Positions 5,648 to 14,179 are shown, counted from the stretch's first letter. The stretch is DNA of 14,497 nt from an uncultured Lachnospiraceae bacterium (GCA_900550235.1 URRQ01000047.1:1-14497); one strand, 5' to 3'. Program-made: numbers and translations. Notes: generated from the sequence alone by a model not told the origin.

Positions 5648-7768
5648 ATGATCAAAGTTGTGAAAAAAGATGGAACAAAAGAAGAATTTAACGTGCAGAA
5701 GGTTGTAATTGCGGTAAATAAATCTGCCTATCGCGCACTGATCAAGTTTACGGATGAAGAATTAGACTACATTTGTCAATTCGTAGAAAATGCTGTGCAT
5801 AATATGGGGATTCAGGAGATTCAGATTGCGCAGATGCATAATGTGGTAGAAGGAGCTCTTGAGAAGGTGAACCCGATTGTTGCAAAAAGTTATCGGGATT
5901 ATCGAAACTATAAACAAGATTTTGTACAGATGCTGGATGAGGTTTATAAGAAAAGTCAGTCCATCATGTACATTGGAGATAAGGAAAATAGTAATACAGA
6001 CAGCGCTCTTGTTTCTACGAAGAGAAGTTTGATTTTTAATGAATTAAATAAAGAACTATATAAGAAGTTTTTCCTTACAGTCGAAGAGATTCAAGCGATT
6101 CGTGAGGGGTATATCTATATCCATGACATGTCTGCAAGAAGGGATACGATGAATTGCTGTTTGTTTGATGTGAAGAATGTATTGAGCGGCGGTTTTGAGA
6201 TGGGAAATCTTTGGTATAATGAGCCAAAGACACTGGATGTTGCGTTTGACGTAATCGGTGATATTGTGCTGAGTGCGGCAAGTCAGCAGTACGGTGGATT
6301 TACTGTACCGAGTGTGGATGATATTTTGGAACCTTATGCAGAAAAATCACACAAAATGTTACTTCAGAAATACAAGGAACTGGGACTTTCTGATGAAAAA
6401 GCGGAAGCGATTGCATGGAAAGATTTGGAAAAAGAGATGGAACAAGGTTTCCAGGGTTGGGAATACAAATTTAATTCCGTATCATCAAGCCGAGGTGATT
6501 ATCCTTTTATCACGGTGACTTCCGGAATCAATACGAGTAAATATGGAAAACTTGCAACAATTAAAATGTTGGAAGTGCGCAAAAATGGCCAGGGAAAGGA
6601 AGGACATAAAAAACCGGTATTGTTCCCTAAAATTGTATTTTTATATGACGAGAATCTTCATGGTCCGGGTAAACCGCTGGAAGACGTGTTTGAAGCCGGA
6701 ATTGAATGTTCAAGAAAAACAATGTATCCGGATTGGTTAAGTCTGACAGGAAAAGGATATGTGGCAAGTATGTACAAACAGTACGGCGCTATTGTAAGTC
6801 CGATGGGTTGTCGTGCGTTTTTATCCCCTTGGTATGAAAGAGGTGGAATGAATCCGGCAGATGAGAAGGATAAACCTGTATTTGTTGGAAGATTTAATAT
6901 CGGAGCGGTAAGCTTGCATTTACCAATGATTTATGCAAAATCAAAACAGGAAAATAAGGATTTCTTTGAAGTGTTAGATTACTATTTACAATTGATTCGT
7001 CAGCTTCATATTCGAACTTATGAGTACCTTGGAGAGATGAAAGCATCTACGAACCCTCTTGCATATTGCGAAGGTGGTTTTTATGGTGGGAAATTAGGAA
7101 TTCACGATAAGATCAAGCCTCTTCTTAAGTCTGCAACGGCATCGTTTGGTATTACAGCTTTGAATGAGCTCCAGCAGCTTCATAATAAAAAATCCATTGC
7201 AGAAGATGGAGCATTTGCAATCAAAACAATGGAGTTTATTAATAAAAGAGTGAATGAGTTTAAGAAAGAAGATGGACATCTTTACGCAATTTACGGAACT
7301 CCGGCAGAGAATCTCTGTGGTGTACAGGTACAGCAGTTCCGCAAGAAATATGGTATTGTAGAGAATGTGTCCGATAGGGAATATGTAAGTAACAGTTTCC
7401 ATTGTCATGTGACAGAGGACATCACTCCAATTGAGAAGCAGGATTTGGAAGCCAGATTTTGGGATTTGTGTAATGGCGGTAAGATTCAGTATGTAAAATA
7501 CCCAATTAATTATAATATAGAGGCGATTAAATCATTGGTTCGACGTGCAATGGATATGGGATTTTACGAAGGAGTGAATTTATCGTTGGCGTATTGCGAT
7601 GATTGTGGTCATGAGGAGCTTGCAATGGATGTTTGTCCGAATTGCGGAAGTAAGAATCTGACTAAAATTGATCGTATGAATGGATATTTGTCCTATTCCC
7701 GTGTGAAAGGTGATACACGTTTGAACGATGCGAAGATGGCAGAAATCGCAGAAAGGAAGAGTATGTAG
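5648..7768 (+). CDS. nrdD: Anaerobic (class III) ribonucleoside-triphosphate reductase
   Basis: Reduces ribonucleoside triphosphates to dNTPs without oxygen, using a glycyl radical and usually formate. It has 706 residues, a normal length. Residues 1 to about 95 are the allosteric ATP-cone ('MIKVVKKDGTKEEFNVQKVV'). The barrel carries the paired 'NCCLFD' cysteines (C170, C171) and 'SPMGCRAF' with C388, the expected thiyl-radical cysteine. The zinc site is C650, C653, C663 and C666 ('CDDCG', 'CPNCG'). The glycyl-radical motif 'RMNGYLS' places the radical at G679, 27 residues from the end, where the family has it. The start has a GGGAAGG site. The partner activase gene begins two bases after the stop. 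Confidence 0.97.
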   Translation: MIKVVKKDGTKEEFNVQKVVIAVNKSAYRALIKFTDEELDYICQFVENAVHNMGIQEIQIAQMHNVVEGALEKVNPIVAKSYRDYRNYKQDFVQMLDEVYKKSQSIMYIGDKENSNTDSALVSTKRSLIFNELNKELYKKFFLTVEEIQAIREGYIYIHDMSARRDTMNCCLFDVKNVLSGGFEMGNLWYNEPKTLDVAFDVIGDIVLSAASQQYGGFTVPSVDDILEPYAEKSHKMLLQKYKELGLSDEKAEAIAWKDLEKEMEQGFQGWEYKFNSVSSSRGDYPFITVTSGINTSKYGKLATIKMLEVRKNGQGKEGHKKPVLFPKIVFLYDENLHGPGKPLEDVFEAGIECSRKTMYPDWLSLTGKGYVASMYKQYGAIVSPMGCRAFLSPWYERGGMNPADEKDKPVFVGRFNIGAVSLHLPMIYAKSKQENKDFFEVLDYYLQLIRQLHIRTYEYLGEMKASTNPLAYCEGGFYGGKLGIHDKIKPLLKSATASFGITALNELQQLHNKKSIAEDGAFAIKTMEFINKRVNEFKKEDGHLYAIYGTPAENLCGVQVQQFRKKYGIVENVSDREYVSNSFHCHVTEDITPIEKQDLEARFWDLCNGGKIQYVKYPINYNIEAIKSLVRRAMDMGFYEGVNLSLAYCDDCGHEELAMDVCPNCGSKNLTKIDRMNGYLSYSRVKGDTRLNDAKMAEIAERKSM

Positions 7769-7769
7769 T

Positions 7770-8258
7770 ATGCGATATCATAATATTACAAAGGATGATA
7801 TGTTAAATGGAGATGGACTTCGTGTGGTATTGTGGGTAGCAGGATGCAATCATTGTTGTAAGGAATGTCATAATCCGATTACTTGGGATCCAAATGGAGG
7901 TTTGGAATTCGATGCTGTGGCAAAGGAAGAGATTTTTGCGGAGTTAGAGAAAGACTATGTAAGTGGGATTACTTTTAGTGGGGGGGATCCGTTACATATA
8001 AATAATGCGTATGAAGTGGCAGAACTTGCAAAAGAGATTAAGGAAACTTTTCCAAAGAAAACGATATGGTTATATACCGGCGCAAAATGGGAAGAAATCT
8101 GCAGAATGGATTTGATGGAATATGTAGATGTTCTTGTAGATGGAGAGTTTGAATGTGATAAAAAGGACGCCAATCTTCATTGGAAAGGCAGCGCCAATCA
8201 AAGAGTAATAGATGTAAAGGAGACATTGAAGACGGGAACTGTCGTGCTTCATGCATAG
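7770..8258 (+). CDS. nrdG: Anaerobic ribonucleotide reductase activating protein (radical SAM)
   Basis: A 162-residue radical SAM enzyme that uses a [4Fe-4S] cluster and S-adenosylmethionine to create the glycyl radical on NrdD. The cluster motif C-x3-C-x2-C is C26, C30 and C33 in 'AGCNHCCKECHN'; C29 is an extra cysteine inside it. 'GITFSGGDPLH' is the SAM-binding GGD-type motif, and 'LVDGEFE' is typical of NrdG. ATG 7770 lies just past the nrdD stop with GGAAGAG upstream; an upstream in-frame start at 7728 would lie inside nrdD and is not needed. The tight spacing and matched function make the nrdDG pairing certain. Confidence 0.96.
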   Translation: MRYHNITKDDMLNGDGLRVVLWVAGCNHCCKECHNPITWDPNGGLEFDAVAKEEIFAELEKDYVSGITFSGGDPLHINNAYEVAELAKEIKETFPKKTIWLYTGAKWEEICRMDLMEYVDVLVDGEFECDKKDANLHWKGSANQRVIDVKETLKTGTVVLHA

Positions 8259-8299
8259 AAGACGACAAAGTTTTTCGGATATTCATAGGATAAAATAAA

Positions 8300-8812
8300 A
8301 TGAAGAGAATTGCAAAATTTCATAAAGTAAGTTATGAGCAGTTTAAAGAAGGCTGGGTAGATACATTTGGAAAGGCAGAGGAAAGTAAACTGCAGGAGAT
8401 TTATGATAATATCAAGTTGCCGAAAAGAGCAACATCGGGATCGGCAGGATATGATTTTTATGCTCCGGTTTCGTTTGTAATCGCTCCGGGGGAGACGCTT
8501 AAAATACCAACAGGAATTCGTGTGGAGATGGAAGAAAATTGGGTGCTGAAATGCTATCCGAGAAGTGGACTTGGATTCAAATATAGACTTCAGTTGAATA
8601 ACACAGTTGGAATCATTGATAGCGATTATTTCTATTCTGATAATGAAGGGCATATTTTTGCAAAGCTTACAAATGATACCAATGAGGGAAAGACAGTAGA
8701 GCTTGCGGAAGGAACCGGATTCATGCAGGGGATTTTTGTAGAATATGGAATTACATTTGATGATGATGTAACAAGCGTACGAAACGGTGGGTTAGGTAGT
8801 ACGACAAAATAA
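8300..8812 (+). CDS. dut: dUTP diphosphatase-like protein
   Basis: Converts dUTP to dUMP and diphosphate, keeping uracil out of DNA and feeding thymidylate synthesis. Of 170 residues, the first 40 or so are an extension before the usual dUTPase core. The trimeric dUTPase motifs follow: 'SAGYDFYAP' (1), 'PRSGLGFK' (2), 'GIIDSDY' with catalytic D107 (3), and a C-terminal 'RNGGLGSTTK' (5). Motif 3 is followed by an unusual insert ('FYSDNEGHI'). The C-terminal motif has Leu165 where dUTPases normally have the Phe that stacks on uracil. A dCTP deaminase, a relative with the same fold, was considered but the motifs fit dUTPase better. It lies 41 bases after nrdG and before a strong terminator, so it is the last gene of the nrdDG operon. 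Confidence 0.85.
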   Translation: MKRIAKFHKVSYEQFKEGWVDTFGKAEESKLQEIYDNIKLPKRATSGSAGYDFYAPVSFVIAPGETLKIPTGIRVEMEENWVLKCYPRSGLGFKYRLQLNNTVGIIDSDYFYSDNEGHIFAKLTNDTNEGKTVELAEGTGFMQGIFVEYGITFDDDVTSVRNGGLGSTTK

Positions 8813-8818
8813 AAAAAG

Positions 8819-8865
8819 TGAATTCAGAAGATGACTTGATATCATCTCTGAATTCATTTTTTTTA
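8819..8865 (+). terminator. Strong rho-independent terminator after dut
   Basis: TGAATTCAGAaGATGA (8819-8834) pairs with TCATCTCTGAATTCA (8842-8856), 15 base pairs with one bulged A and a 7-base loop, followed by eight T (8857-8864). The near-symmetry may also slow transcripts on the other strand. Confidence 0.9.
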
Positions 8866-8878
8866 TAACAGAATAGTA

Positions 8879-8907
8879 GAATATTTTCCATCAAAATGGC
8901 AATTCTA
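8879..8907 (+). promoter_or_regulatory. Possible sigma-G-type (forespore) promoter
   Basis: GAATA (8879-8883) fits the forespore -35 consensus GHATR. AATTCTA (8901-8907) matches the -10 consensus CATWHTA at all but the first base. The spacer is 17 bases, one shorter than usual. It lies 35 bases before the germination gene, the right place and the right kind of gene. Confidence 0.4.
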
Positions 8908-8941
8908 AAATTGTATATTAGGAAAAAAATTGGAGGAAAAT

Positions 8942-10312
8942 ATGGCAGAAAAAATAACAACCAGAAGGGTTATGAGTTCTTTGGAACAAAATATTGCATT
9001 TATGAATCGAATGCTTCCCGTAGAGAAAAGTTTCGATCTGATAAGAAGGGAAATCATAATTGGAGGGAAAAAAAGTGCATTTTATTTTGTAGATGGATTT
9101 ACAAAAGATGATACCATGCAAAAGTTGATGACTTCTATTATGGGAATCAATCCATATGATATGCCGGAGGATGCAACTGCATTTTCACAGCAATGTATTC
9201 CGTATGTAGAAGTTGATATTCTGGGAGACTTTGATACTATATTAAAAAATGTTCTTTCCGGGATTTCATGTTTTTTTATAGATGGGTATGAAGCTTGTAT
9301 TGCGGTTGACTGTCGAACATATCCTGCGAGAAGTGTAGAGGAACCGGATAAGGATAAATCACTTCGTGGTTCGAGAGATGGTTTTGTTGAGACGGTAGTA
9401 TTTAATACGGCTTTGATGAGAAGACGTATTCGTGATCCCCATCTTGTAATGGAGATGTTGGATATTGGTTCGAGTTCGCGGTCTGACGTGGTAGTGTCGT
9501 ATATGTCGGACAGAGTAGATCAGGAGCTTTTGCAAAATGTGATGGGGAGATTAAAAGCGATTGAAGTTGGCGATCTGCGTATGAATCAACAAAGTCTTGC
9601 GGAGGAATTGTTCAAAAGAAAATGGTTCAATCCATTTCCAAAATTCAAATTTACAGAACGCCCGGATACGGCAGCCGCTTGTTTGCTGGAAGGAAAAATC
9701 GTCATTCTTGTGGATAATTCTCCATCAGCGATGATACTTCCAACTTCCATTTTTGATATGATAGAAGAAGCGAATGATTATTATTTCCCAACGGTAACAA
9801 ATGTGTATTTAAAAATTACAAGGGCGTTGATCACAATAGCGACAGTATTTGCGACGCCTCTTTTTCTCCTGTTTATGCTGAATCCGCAATGGCTTCCGAA
9901 AGCATTTGAATTTGTATTGATTCAAGATGTTCAGAATATTCCGTTAATATATCAGCTTTTGATTCTGGAATTGTCAATTGACGGTTTGCGATTGGCTGCA
10001 ATGAATACTCCGAGTATGTTAAGTACTCCTCTGAGTGTAATCGCTGGTATTGTCATGGGAGAATTTGCAGTAAAGTCGGGCTGGTTCAACTCCGAAGTCA
10101 TGTTATATATGGCGTTTGTTGCAGTTTCAAATTATACGCAGCCTAATTTTGAACTAGGGTATGCGTTGAAATTTATGCGACTCATTTTGCTTGTATTGAC
10201 AGCGATGTTTAATTGGTTTGGTTTTTTAGTGGGAACTGTAATCTGCATTCTGTCTATTGCTTTTAATAAAACACTATCAGGAAGAAGTTATTTGAATGTC
10301 AAACTAAATTAA
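8942..10312 (+). CDS. Spore germination protein, GerA family (SpoVAF-like)
   Basis: A 456-residue protein of the inner spore membrane. An N-terminal soluble part (about 1-270) has the GerA-family motifs 'FYFVDGFTKDD' and 'ERPDTAAACLLEGKIVILVD' (from residue 239). It is followed by 'SPSAMILPTSIFDMIEEAND' and a hydrophobic C-terminal part with about five membrane segments, starting near residue 293. These A-subunits sense germinants with B and C partners or, as SpoVAF, act with the SpoVA channel. This gene stands alone: no GerB or GerC partner or spoVA gene is in the window, which favours a SpoVAF-like role, but the exact subfamily is not certain. ATG 8942 follows GGAGG by five bases and is preferred over TTG 8930, which overlaps the site. 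A stop and no visible terminator precede the degV promoter. Confidence 0.88.
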   Translation: MAEKITTRRVMSSLEQNIAFMNRMLPVEKSFDLIRREIIIGGKKSAFYFVDGFTKDDTMQKLMTSIMGINPYDMPEDATAFSQQCIPYVEVDILGDFDTILKNVLSGISCFFIDGYEACIAVDCRTYPARSVEEPDKDKSLRGSRDGFVETVVFNTALMRRRIRDPHLVMEMLDIGSSSRSDVVVSYMSDRVDQELLQNVMGRLKAIEVGDLRMNQQSLAEELFKRKWFNPFPKFKFTERPDTAAACLLEGKIVILVDNSPSAMILPTSIFDMIEEANDYYFPTVTNVYLKITRALITIATVFATPLFLLFMLNPQWLPKAFEFVLIQDVQNIPLIYQLLILELSIDGLRLAAMNTPSMLSTPLSVIAGIVMGEFAVKSGWFNSEVMLYMAFVAVSNYTQPNFELGYALKFMRLILLVLTAMFNWFGFLVGTVICILSIAFNKTLSGRSYLNVKLN

Positions 10313-10321
10313 AACTATGAA

Positions 10322-10350
10322 TTGCTTTTTGTACTGAAAAGGAGTAAAAT
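10322..10350 (+). promoter_or_regulatory. Promoter of degV
   Basis: TTGCTT (10322-10327), a 17-base spacer and TAAAAT (10345-10350), each with one or a few mismatches to the sigma-A consensus, 33 bases before the GTG start. Confidence 0.5.
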
Positions 10351-10382
10351 GTGCGTATCTATATTCAGGAGGTACAAAAAAG

Positions 10383-11246
10383 GTGAAGGAATTTGTAATT
10401 ACAACAGATAGTACAGTAGATTTATCCAAAGAGTTTTTAGAAGAAAAAGATGTTACAGTATTGTCTTTATCTTATATTCTCGATGGAGTAACATATAAAG
10501 ATATGGATGGATTAACGGGAAAGGAGTTCTTTGACAAGCTTCGGAATGGATCGCTTCCAACAACTTCTCAGATTAATCCGGAAGAAGCAAGAGCAATATT
10601 TGAACCGCTTGTAAAAGAAGGAAAAGACATTCTTCACATTGCATTTTCTTCAGGTCTTAGTGGAACTTACAATAGTTGTCGCATTGCAGCAGAAGATCTG
10701 ATGGAAGACTATCCTGATGCAAAAGTAATTGTGATTGACAGTCTTTGCGCATCCATGGGAGAGGGATTGTTATTATATAAAGCAATTGAATTGAAAGAGC
10801 AAGGGAAAACGATGCTGGAGATTGCTGAGTGGTTGGAAGAAAACAAACTTCATATTTGTCATAATGTGACGGTCGATGACTTGTTTCATCTCCACCGTGG
10901 CGGACGTATTTCAAAAGCAACCGCTGTTTTAGGAACTATGGTAAAAATAAAACCGATTATTCACATGAATAATGAAGGAAAACTTATAGTGATTGGGAAA
11001 GAAAGAGGACGTAAAAAATCAATTACCCATTTAGTAGATCGAATGGAAAAGCAGATGGGAGATTACGATAATAGTACATGCATGATTACACATGGGGATT
11101 GTGAAGAGGACGCATTGTACTTGAAGTCTCTTTTGGAAGAACGCTTTGGAACAAAGAAAGTCATTATTCATGGGATTGGTTCGGTAATTGGAAGTCATAC
11201 AGGTCCGGGAGTTCTTGCTGTGTTCTTTATGGGGAATGAAAGATAA
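10383..11246 (+). CDS. DegV-family protein, FakB-like fatty-acid-binding protein
   Basis: A 287-residue protein of the DegV/FakB family. Family members bind a fatty acid in a deep pocket and present it to the kinase FakA for phosphorylation. Visible signatures are the N-terminal 'FVITTDSTVDLS', the Ser-rich 'IAFSSGLSGTYNS' near residue 85 that holds the carboxylate, 'HRGGRISKAT' near residue 170, and the C-terminal 'SVIGSHTGPGVLAVFFMG' typical of the family. The start is GTG 10383 with AGGAGG about ten bases upstream. The gene is monocistronic, ending at the shared terminator. No fakA-type gene is in view. Several paralogues per genome are usual, so the ligand cannot be assigned. Confidence 0.92.
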   Translation: MKEFVITTDSTVDLSKEFLEEKDVTVLSLSYILDGVTYKDMDGLTGKEFFDKLRNGSLPTTSQINPEEARAIFEPLVKEGKDILHIAFSSGLSGTYNSCRIAAEDLMEDYPDAKVIVIDSLCASMGEGLLLYKAIELKEQGKTMLEIAEWLEENKLHICHNVTVDDLFHLHRGGRISKATAVLGTMVKIKPIIHMNNEGKLIVIGKERGRKKSITHLVDRMEKQMGDYDNSTCMITHGDCEEDALYLKSLLEERFGTKKVIIHGIGSVIGSHTGPGVLAVFFMGNER

Positions 11247-11268
11247 ATGAAAGCGAAGCAATAAAAAG

Positions 11269-11312
11269 CTCCCTAAGAAATTAAGAAGTGTTTATCTTGA
11301 TTTCTTGGGGAG
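11269..11312. terminator. Bidirectional terminator between degV and the transporter
   Basis: CTCCCTAAGAAAT (11269-11281) pairs with ATTTCTTGGGGAG (11300-11312), 13 base pairs with one T-G wobble and an 18-base loop. A T-run follows on the minus strand (complement of AAAAA at 11264-11268) and a weaker one, ATTTTGATTTT, on the plus strand. It serves the two convergent genes. Confidence 0.85.
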
Positions 11313-11321
11313 ATTTTGATT

Positions 11322-12677
11322 TTAGATTACAAACCAGCCCATTGCATTAGCAACAGAACTTGCAAGGATCGCTACAAGGAAGATTGGTGCGACCCATTTG
11401 ATCATAATTGTAAATAATTTTTCGGATTTAAAGGTACCATCACTTTCTTTGACTTCATCGATGATAGTTTTTGGTTTGATTACATATCCAACAAAAACGC
11501 AAGTAAAGAACGCTGCAATTGGCATCAAAACACTATTGCTTAAGAAGTCAAAGGTATCCAAAATTGACATTCCAATAAATTTGATATGATCCCATGCTCC
11601 AAATCCTAAGGAAGATGGAATTCCCATAAGAAGAGCAAGTACCGTTACGAACAATACAGTAATGTTGCGATTCCATTTGAATTTATCCATTATGATAGAA
11701 ACGATAGTTTCCATCAAAGAGATTGCCGAAGTAAGAGCGGCAAAAAATACCAGAATAAAAAATGCAGTTCCGATCAAACCGCCCATTGGCATACTGTTAA
11801 ATACCTTTGGAAGCGTAACAAACATAAGCCCAGGTCCTTGATTTAAGCTTTCAGCAGTACCTCCTGAAAAGGCAAAGACTCCTGGAATGATCATAAGACC
11901 TGCTAAAAATGCAATTGCAGTATCGAAGATTTCGATTTGGCGGACAGATTGTTCCAGGTTATTTTCTTTTTTCATATAGGAACCATACGTAATCATGATT
12001 CCCATGGCAAGAGACATGGAATAAAAAAGCTGCCCCATTGCTGCAAGAATCGTTTTCACAGAAAAATGTTCCAGACTTGGTTTTAAATAATAAGCAACAC
12101 CTTCCATTGCTCCGTCAACGGTAAGACCATAACCCGCAATGAAAATCGTTAACAACACTAAAACCGGCATCATAAATTTACTGACAGTTTCAATTCCCTT
12201 ATCAACTCCAAGGAATACAATTACGGCGGTTAAAAGGATAAACAAAGCAAACCAACCGATTGGTTCGGTAGTAGAACTGATAAAAGAGGAAAAATAGGTA
12301 TCATTGGCTGCAGATTTTACCCCACCACTTACAAATGTGGCAAAATACTTGATGACCCAACCACCGATTACACTATAATAAGGGAAGATAATGATTGGGA
12401 TAAATGCACAAAGGACTCCGAGAAAACCGAATCGATGATCCAGTTTTTTGAAAGCTCCTATAGCGCTTAGCCCGGTTTTCCTTCCGATCGCAATTTCAGC
12501 GAGCATTAGAGTAAATCCAAAGGTTATTGCTAAAATTAAGTAGACAAGTAAAAATGTTCCTCCGCCATAACGGGCAGCAAGATATGGAAAACGCCAAATG
12601 TTTCCAAGTCCTACAGCAGACCCGGCAGCAGCGAGGACAAAGCCGATTTTACTTGAAAAGTTACTTCTGTTTGACAT
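11322..12677 (-). CDS. Sodium-dependent amino acid transporter, NSS family (MhsT/LeuT-like)
   Basis: Imports an amino acid with sodium across the cell membrane. Its 451 residues match the bacterial 11-helix NSS proteins such as MhsT, which lack helix 12. The first-helix signature is intact: 'AAAGSAVGLGNIWRFPY' (16-32), with G19, A21, V22 and N26 at positions that in LeuT line the sodium sites. 'LAMGIMITY' forms the unwound helix 6 region, and 'AALTSAISLMET' the helix 8 sodium-site sequence with TS. The substrate cannot be read from the sequence; hydrophobic or aromatic amino acids are the family's common choice. AGGAGGGG lies before ATG 12677. A perfect -10, TATAAT (12704-12699), precedes it but its -35 is poor. 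Confidence 0.93.
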   Translation of the reverse strand: MSNRSNFSSKIGFVLAAAGSAVGLGNIWRFPYLAARYGGGTFLLVYLILAITFGFTLMLAEIAIGRKTGLSAIGAFKKLDHRFGFLGVLCAFIPIIIFPYYSVIGGWVIKYFATFVSGGVKSAANDTYFSSFISSTTEPIGWFALFILLTAVIVFLGVDKGIETVSKFMMPVLVLLTIFIAGYGLTVDGAMEGVAYYLKPSLEHFSVKTILAAMGQLFYSMSLAMGIMITYGSYMKKENNLEQSVRQIEIFDTAIAFLAGLMIIPGVFAFSGGTAESLNQGPGLMFVTLPKVFNSMPMGGLIGTAFFILVFFAALTSAISLMETIVSIIMDKFKWNRNITVLFVTVLALLMGIPSSLGFGAWDHIKFIGMSILDTFDFLSNSVLMPIAAFFTCVFVGYVIKPKTIIDEVKESDGTFKSEKLFTIMIKWVAPIFLVAILASSVANAMGWFVI

Positions 12678-12805
12678 AAAAAGCCCCTCCTCATATGTAT
12701 TATAGAATGTACATAATTATTACATAGCGTAGAGACAAAAGCAAGGAAAAACCGTAATAGAATTTTAACAAAAGATGAACATTTTTTAAGAAAGTATTGC
12801 AAGCG

Positions 12806-12835
12806 TTGACGAAATGTAGTATATATAGTTATATA
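12806..12835 (+). promoter_or_regulatory. Promoter of the NlpC/P60 gene
   Basis: TTGACG (12806-12811) with an 18-base spacer to TATATA (12830-12835), four of six. The stretch 12754-12770 upstream reads on the minus strand as TGTTAA-N5-TATTAC, close to a WalR-type double half-site. Confidence 0.45.
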
Positions 12836-12907
12836 CGAGAAATAGGGAAAACTATAAAATTTGTATATTTAGATTCAAAAATAACCGATTAAGGGGGACT
12901 ATATTTG

Positions 12908-14179
12908 ATGAAAAAATTTGGAAAAGCTCTTGTTGTAGCTGCAATTACAAGTTCGTTAGTTGTTATGCCGTTATCAGCAGCTCCGGATGTGGAAGCGATT
13001 AAAAAAGAAAAAGAGCAGACACAGCAGGCGATTAATAGTACGAATAATCAGCTTACACAGTTGCTTACAGAGTTCGAAATGTTAAAGGGGGATATTCGAA
13101 ATCAAGAAGCTGCAATTAAAAAAGCAGATAAGGATTTGAAAGCCGCACAGAAAAAAGAACAAAAACAATACGAAGAAATGGTAATCCGTATCAAATATAT
13201 GTATGAAAAAGGTGAAGGAAGTGAAGTGGCTGCACTTCTTGGGGCTGAAAGTTTTGGAGAACTTTTGAACCGAGCTGAATACATTCAAAATGTACATACA
13301 TATGATAGAGAAAAATTGGAAGAATTCGCAAAAGTCAAAGAAGAAGTTGCAAACTTGAAATCTGGACTTGAGGCAGAGAAAAAAGAGATGGAAGCTTTGG
13401 CAGATGTCTATTCAGCAGAGGAGAAGAGTTTAAAATCGACACTCTCAGAGATGAAAAATCAGATGAAAGACTTCGATGCTCAGCTTGCAGAGGCGAAGAG
13501 ACAGGCGGAAGAGGAAGCAAGAAGAATTGCTGAAGAAGCAGAACGAATTGAGCAAGAACAGCTACAACAATCTCAGAATTCACAGAATCAGTCAGATGAT
13601 AAGAATGAAGGGACATCACAAAATGATGAGTCTAAACCGTCAGAGAACAAACCTTCAGAAAATAAGCCGAATAAGCCGGAAAACAAACCATCTGAAAATA
13701 AGCCGGACAAGCCGGAAAACAAACCATCTGAAAATAAGCCAAGTAAACCAAATAAACCAAGCAAACCAGATGAAGATGACAAAGATGAAGAGTCAACAAG
13801 TAAACCATCGAATACATCAAAGGGAAAACAGATTGCAAAAACAGGTTTGAAATATGTAGGAAATCCTTATGTATATGGTGGAAACAGCTTGACAAATGGA
13901 ATTGATTGTTCCGGATTTACAAAACAGATTCATGCGTTATGTGGAATCTCAGGGCTTCCGCGTACATCAAGTGCACAGAGAAGTGGAGGAAAGGCGGTTA
14001 CAGGTGGACTTTCCAATGCACTTCCAGGTGATGTGATCTGTTATAGTGGACATGTTGCGATCTACATCGGTGGAGGTCAGATTGTTCATGCATCAAATCC
14101 GGCTCCTTATCCAAAGGGAGGAATTAAAACAGGTTCAGCTTCTTATCGTTCTATTTTAGCGATTCGAAGATATTGGTAG
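12908..14179 (+). CDS. Secreted peptidoglycan hydrolase: coiled coil, repetitive linker, NlpC/P60 domain
   Basis: A 423-residue exported cell-wall enzyme that would cut peptidoglycan stem peptides. A signal peptide covers residues 1 to about 24 (MKKF core, hydrophobic stretch, cut after LSA). Residues about 28-225 are a Glu/Lys-rich coiled coil like that of PcsB, including 'IKYMYEKGEGSEVAALLGA' near 100. About 225-305 is a low-complexity Asn/Lys/Pro/Ser linker with 'ENKPSENKP' repeats. The C-terminal 115 residues are NlpC/P60, with catalytic C334 in 'GIDCSGF', H382 in 'GHVAIYIG' and H394 in 'IVHASNP'. PcsB-type coiled coils answer to FtsEX, so a role at division is possible, not shown. ATG 12908 is used; TTG 12905 lies one codon upstream and is closer to AAGGGGG. 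A terminator follows. Confidence 0.93.
   Translation: MKKFGKALVVAAITSSLVVMPLSAAPDVEAIKKEKEQTQQAINSTNNQLTQLLTEFEMLKGDIRNQEAAIKKADKDLKAAQKKEQKQYEEMVIRIKYMYEKGEGSEVAALLGAESFGELLNRAEYIQNVHTYDREKLEEFAKVKEEVANLKSGLEAEKKEMEALADVYSAEEKSLKSTLSEMKNQMKDFDAQLAEAKRQAEEEARRIAEEAERIEQEQLQQSQNSQNQSDDKNEGTSQNDESKPSENKPSENKPNKPENKPSENKPDKPENKPSENKPSKPNKPSKPDEDDKDEESTSKPSNTSKGKQIAKTGLKYVGNPYVYGGNSLTNGIDCSGFTKQIHALCGISGLPRTSSAQRSGGKAVTGGLSNALPGDVICYSGHVAIYIGGGQIVHASNPAPYPKGGIKTGSASYRSILAIRRYW
13673..13744 (+). repeat. Tandem 36-bp repeat in the NlpC/P60 linker
   Basis: Two copies of a 36-base unit (13673-13708 and 13709-13744) encode KPENKPSENKPD and KPENKPSENKPS. Near-copies of the shorter ENKPS unit precede them from about 13634. 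Being nearly identical at the DNA level, they could gain or lose units by slippage without shifting the frame. Confidence 0.8.

Noticed and set aside
7728..7769. Longer start for nrdG inside nrdD
   Set aside because: ATG 7770 gives the usual NrdG N-terminus and has its own ribosome site; the extension has no family support.
13630..13760. CRISPR-like or other non-coding repeat array
   Set aside because: The repeats are in frame, encode a Pro/Lys/Asn linker in a clear protein, and have no spacers.
13335..13895. Minus-strand open frames with repetitive Leu/Gly/Phe or Ser sequence
   Set aside because: They are the antisense shadow of the repetitive linker and coiled coil of the NlpC/P60 gene.
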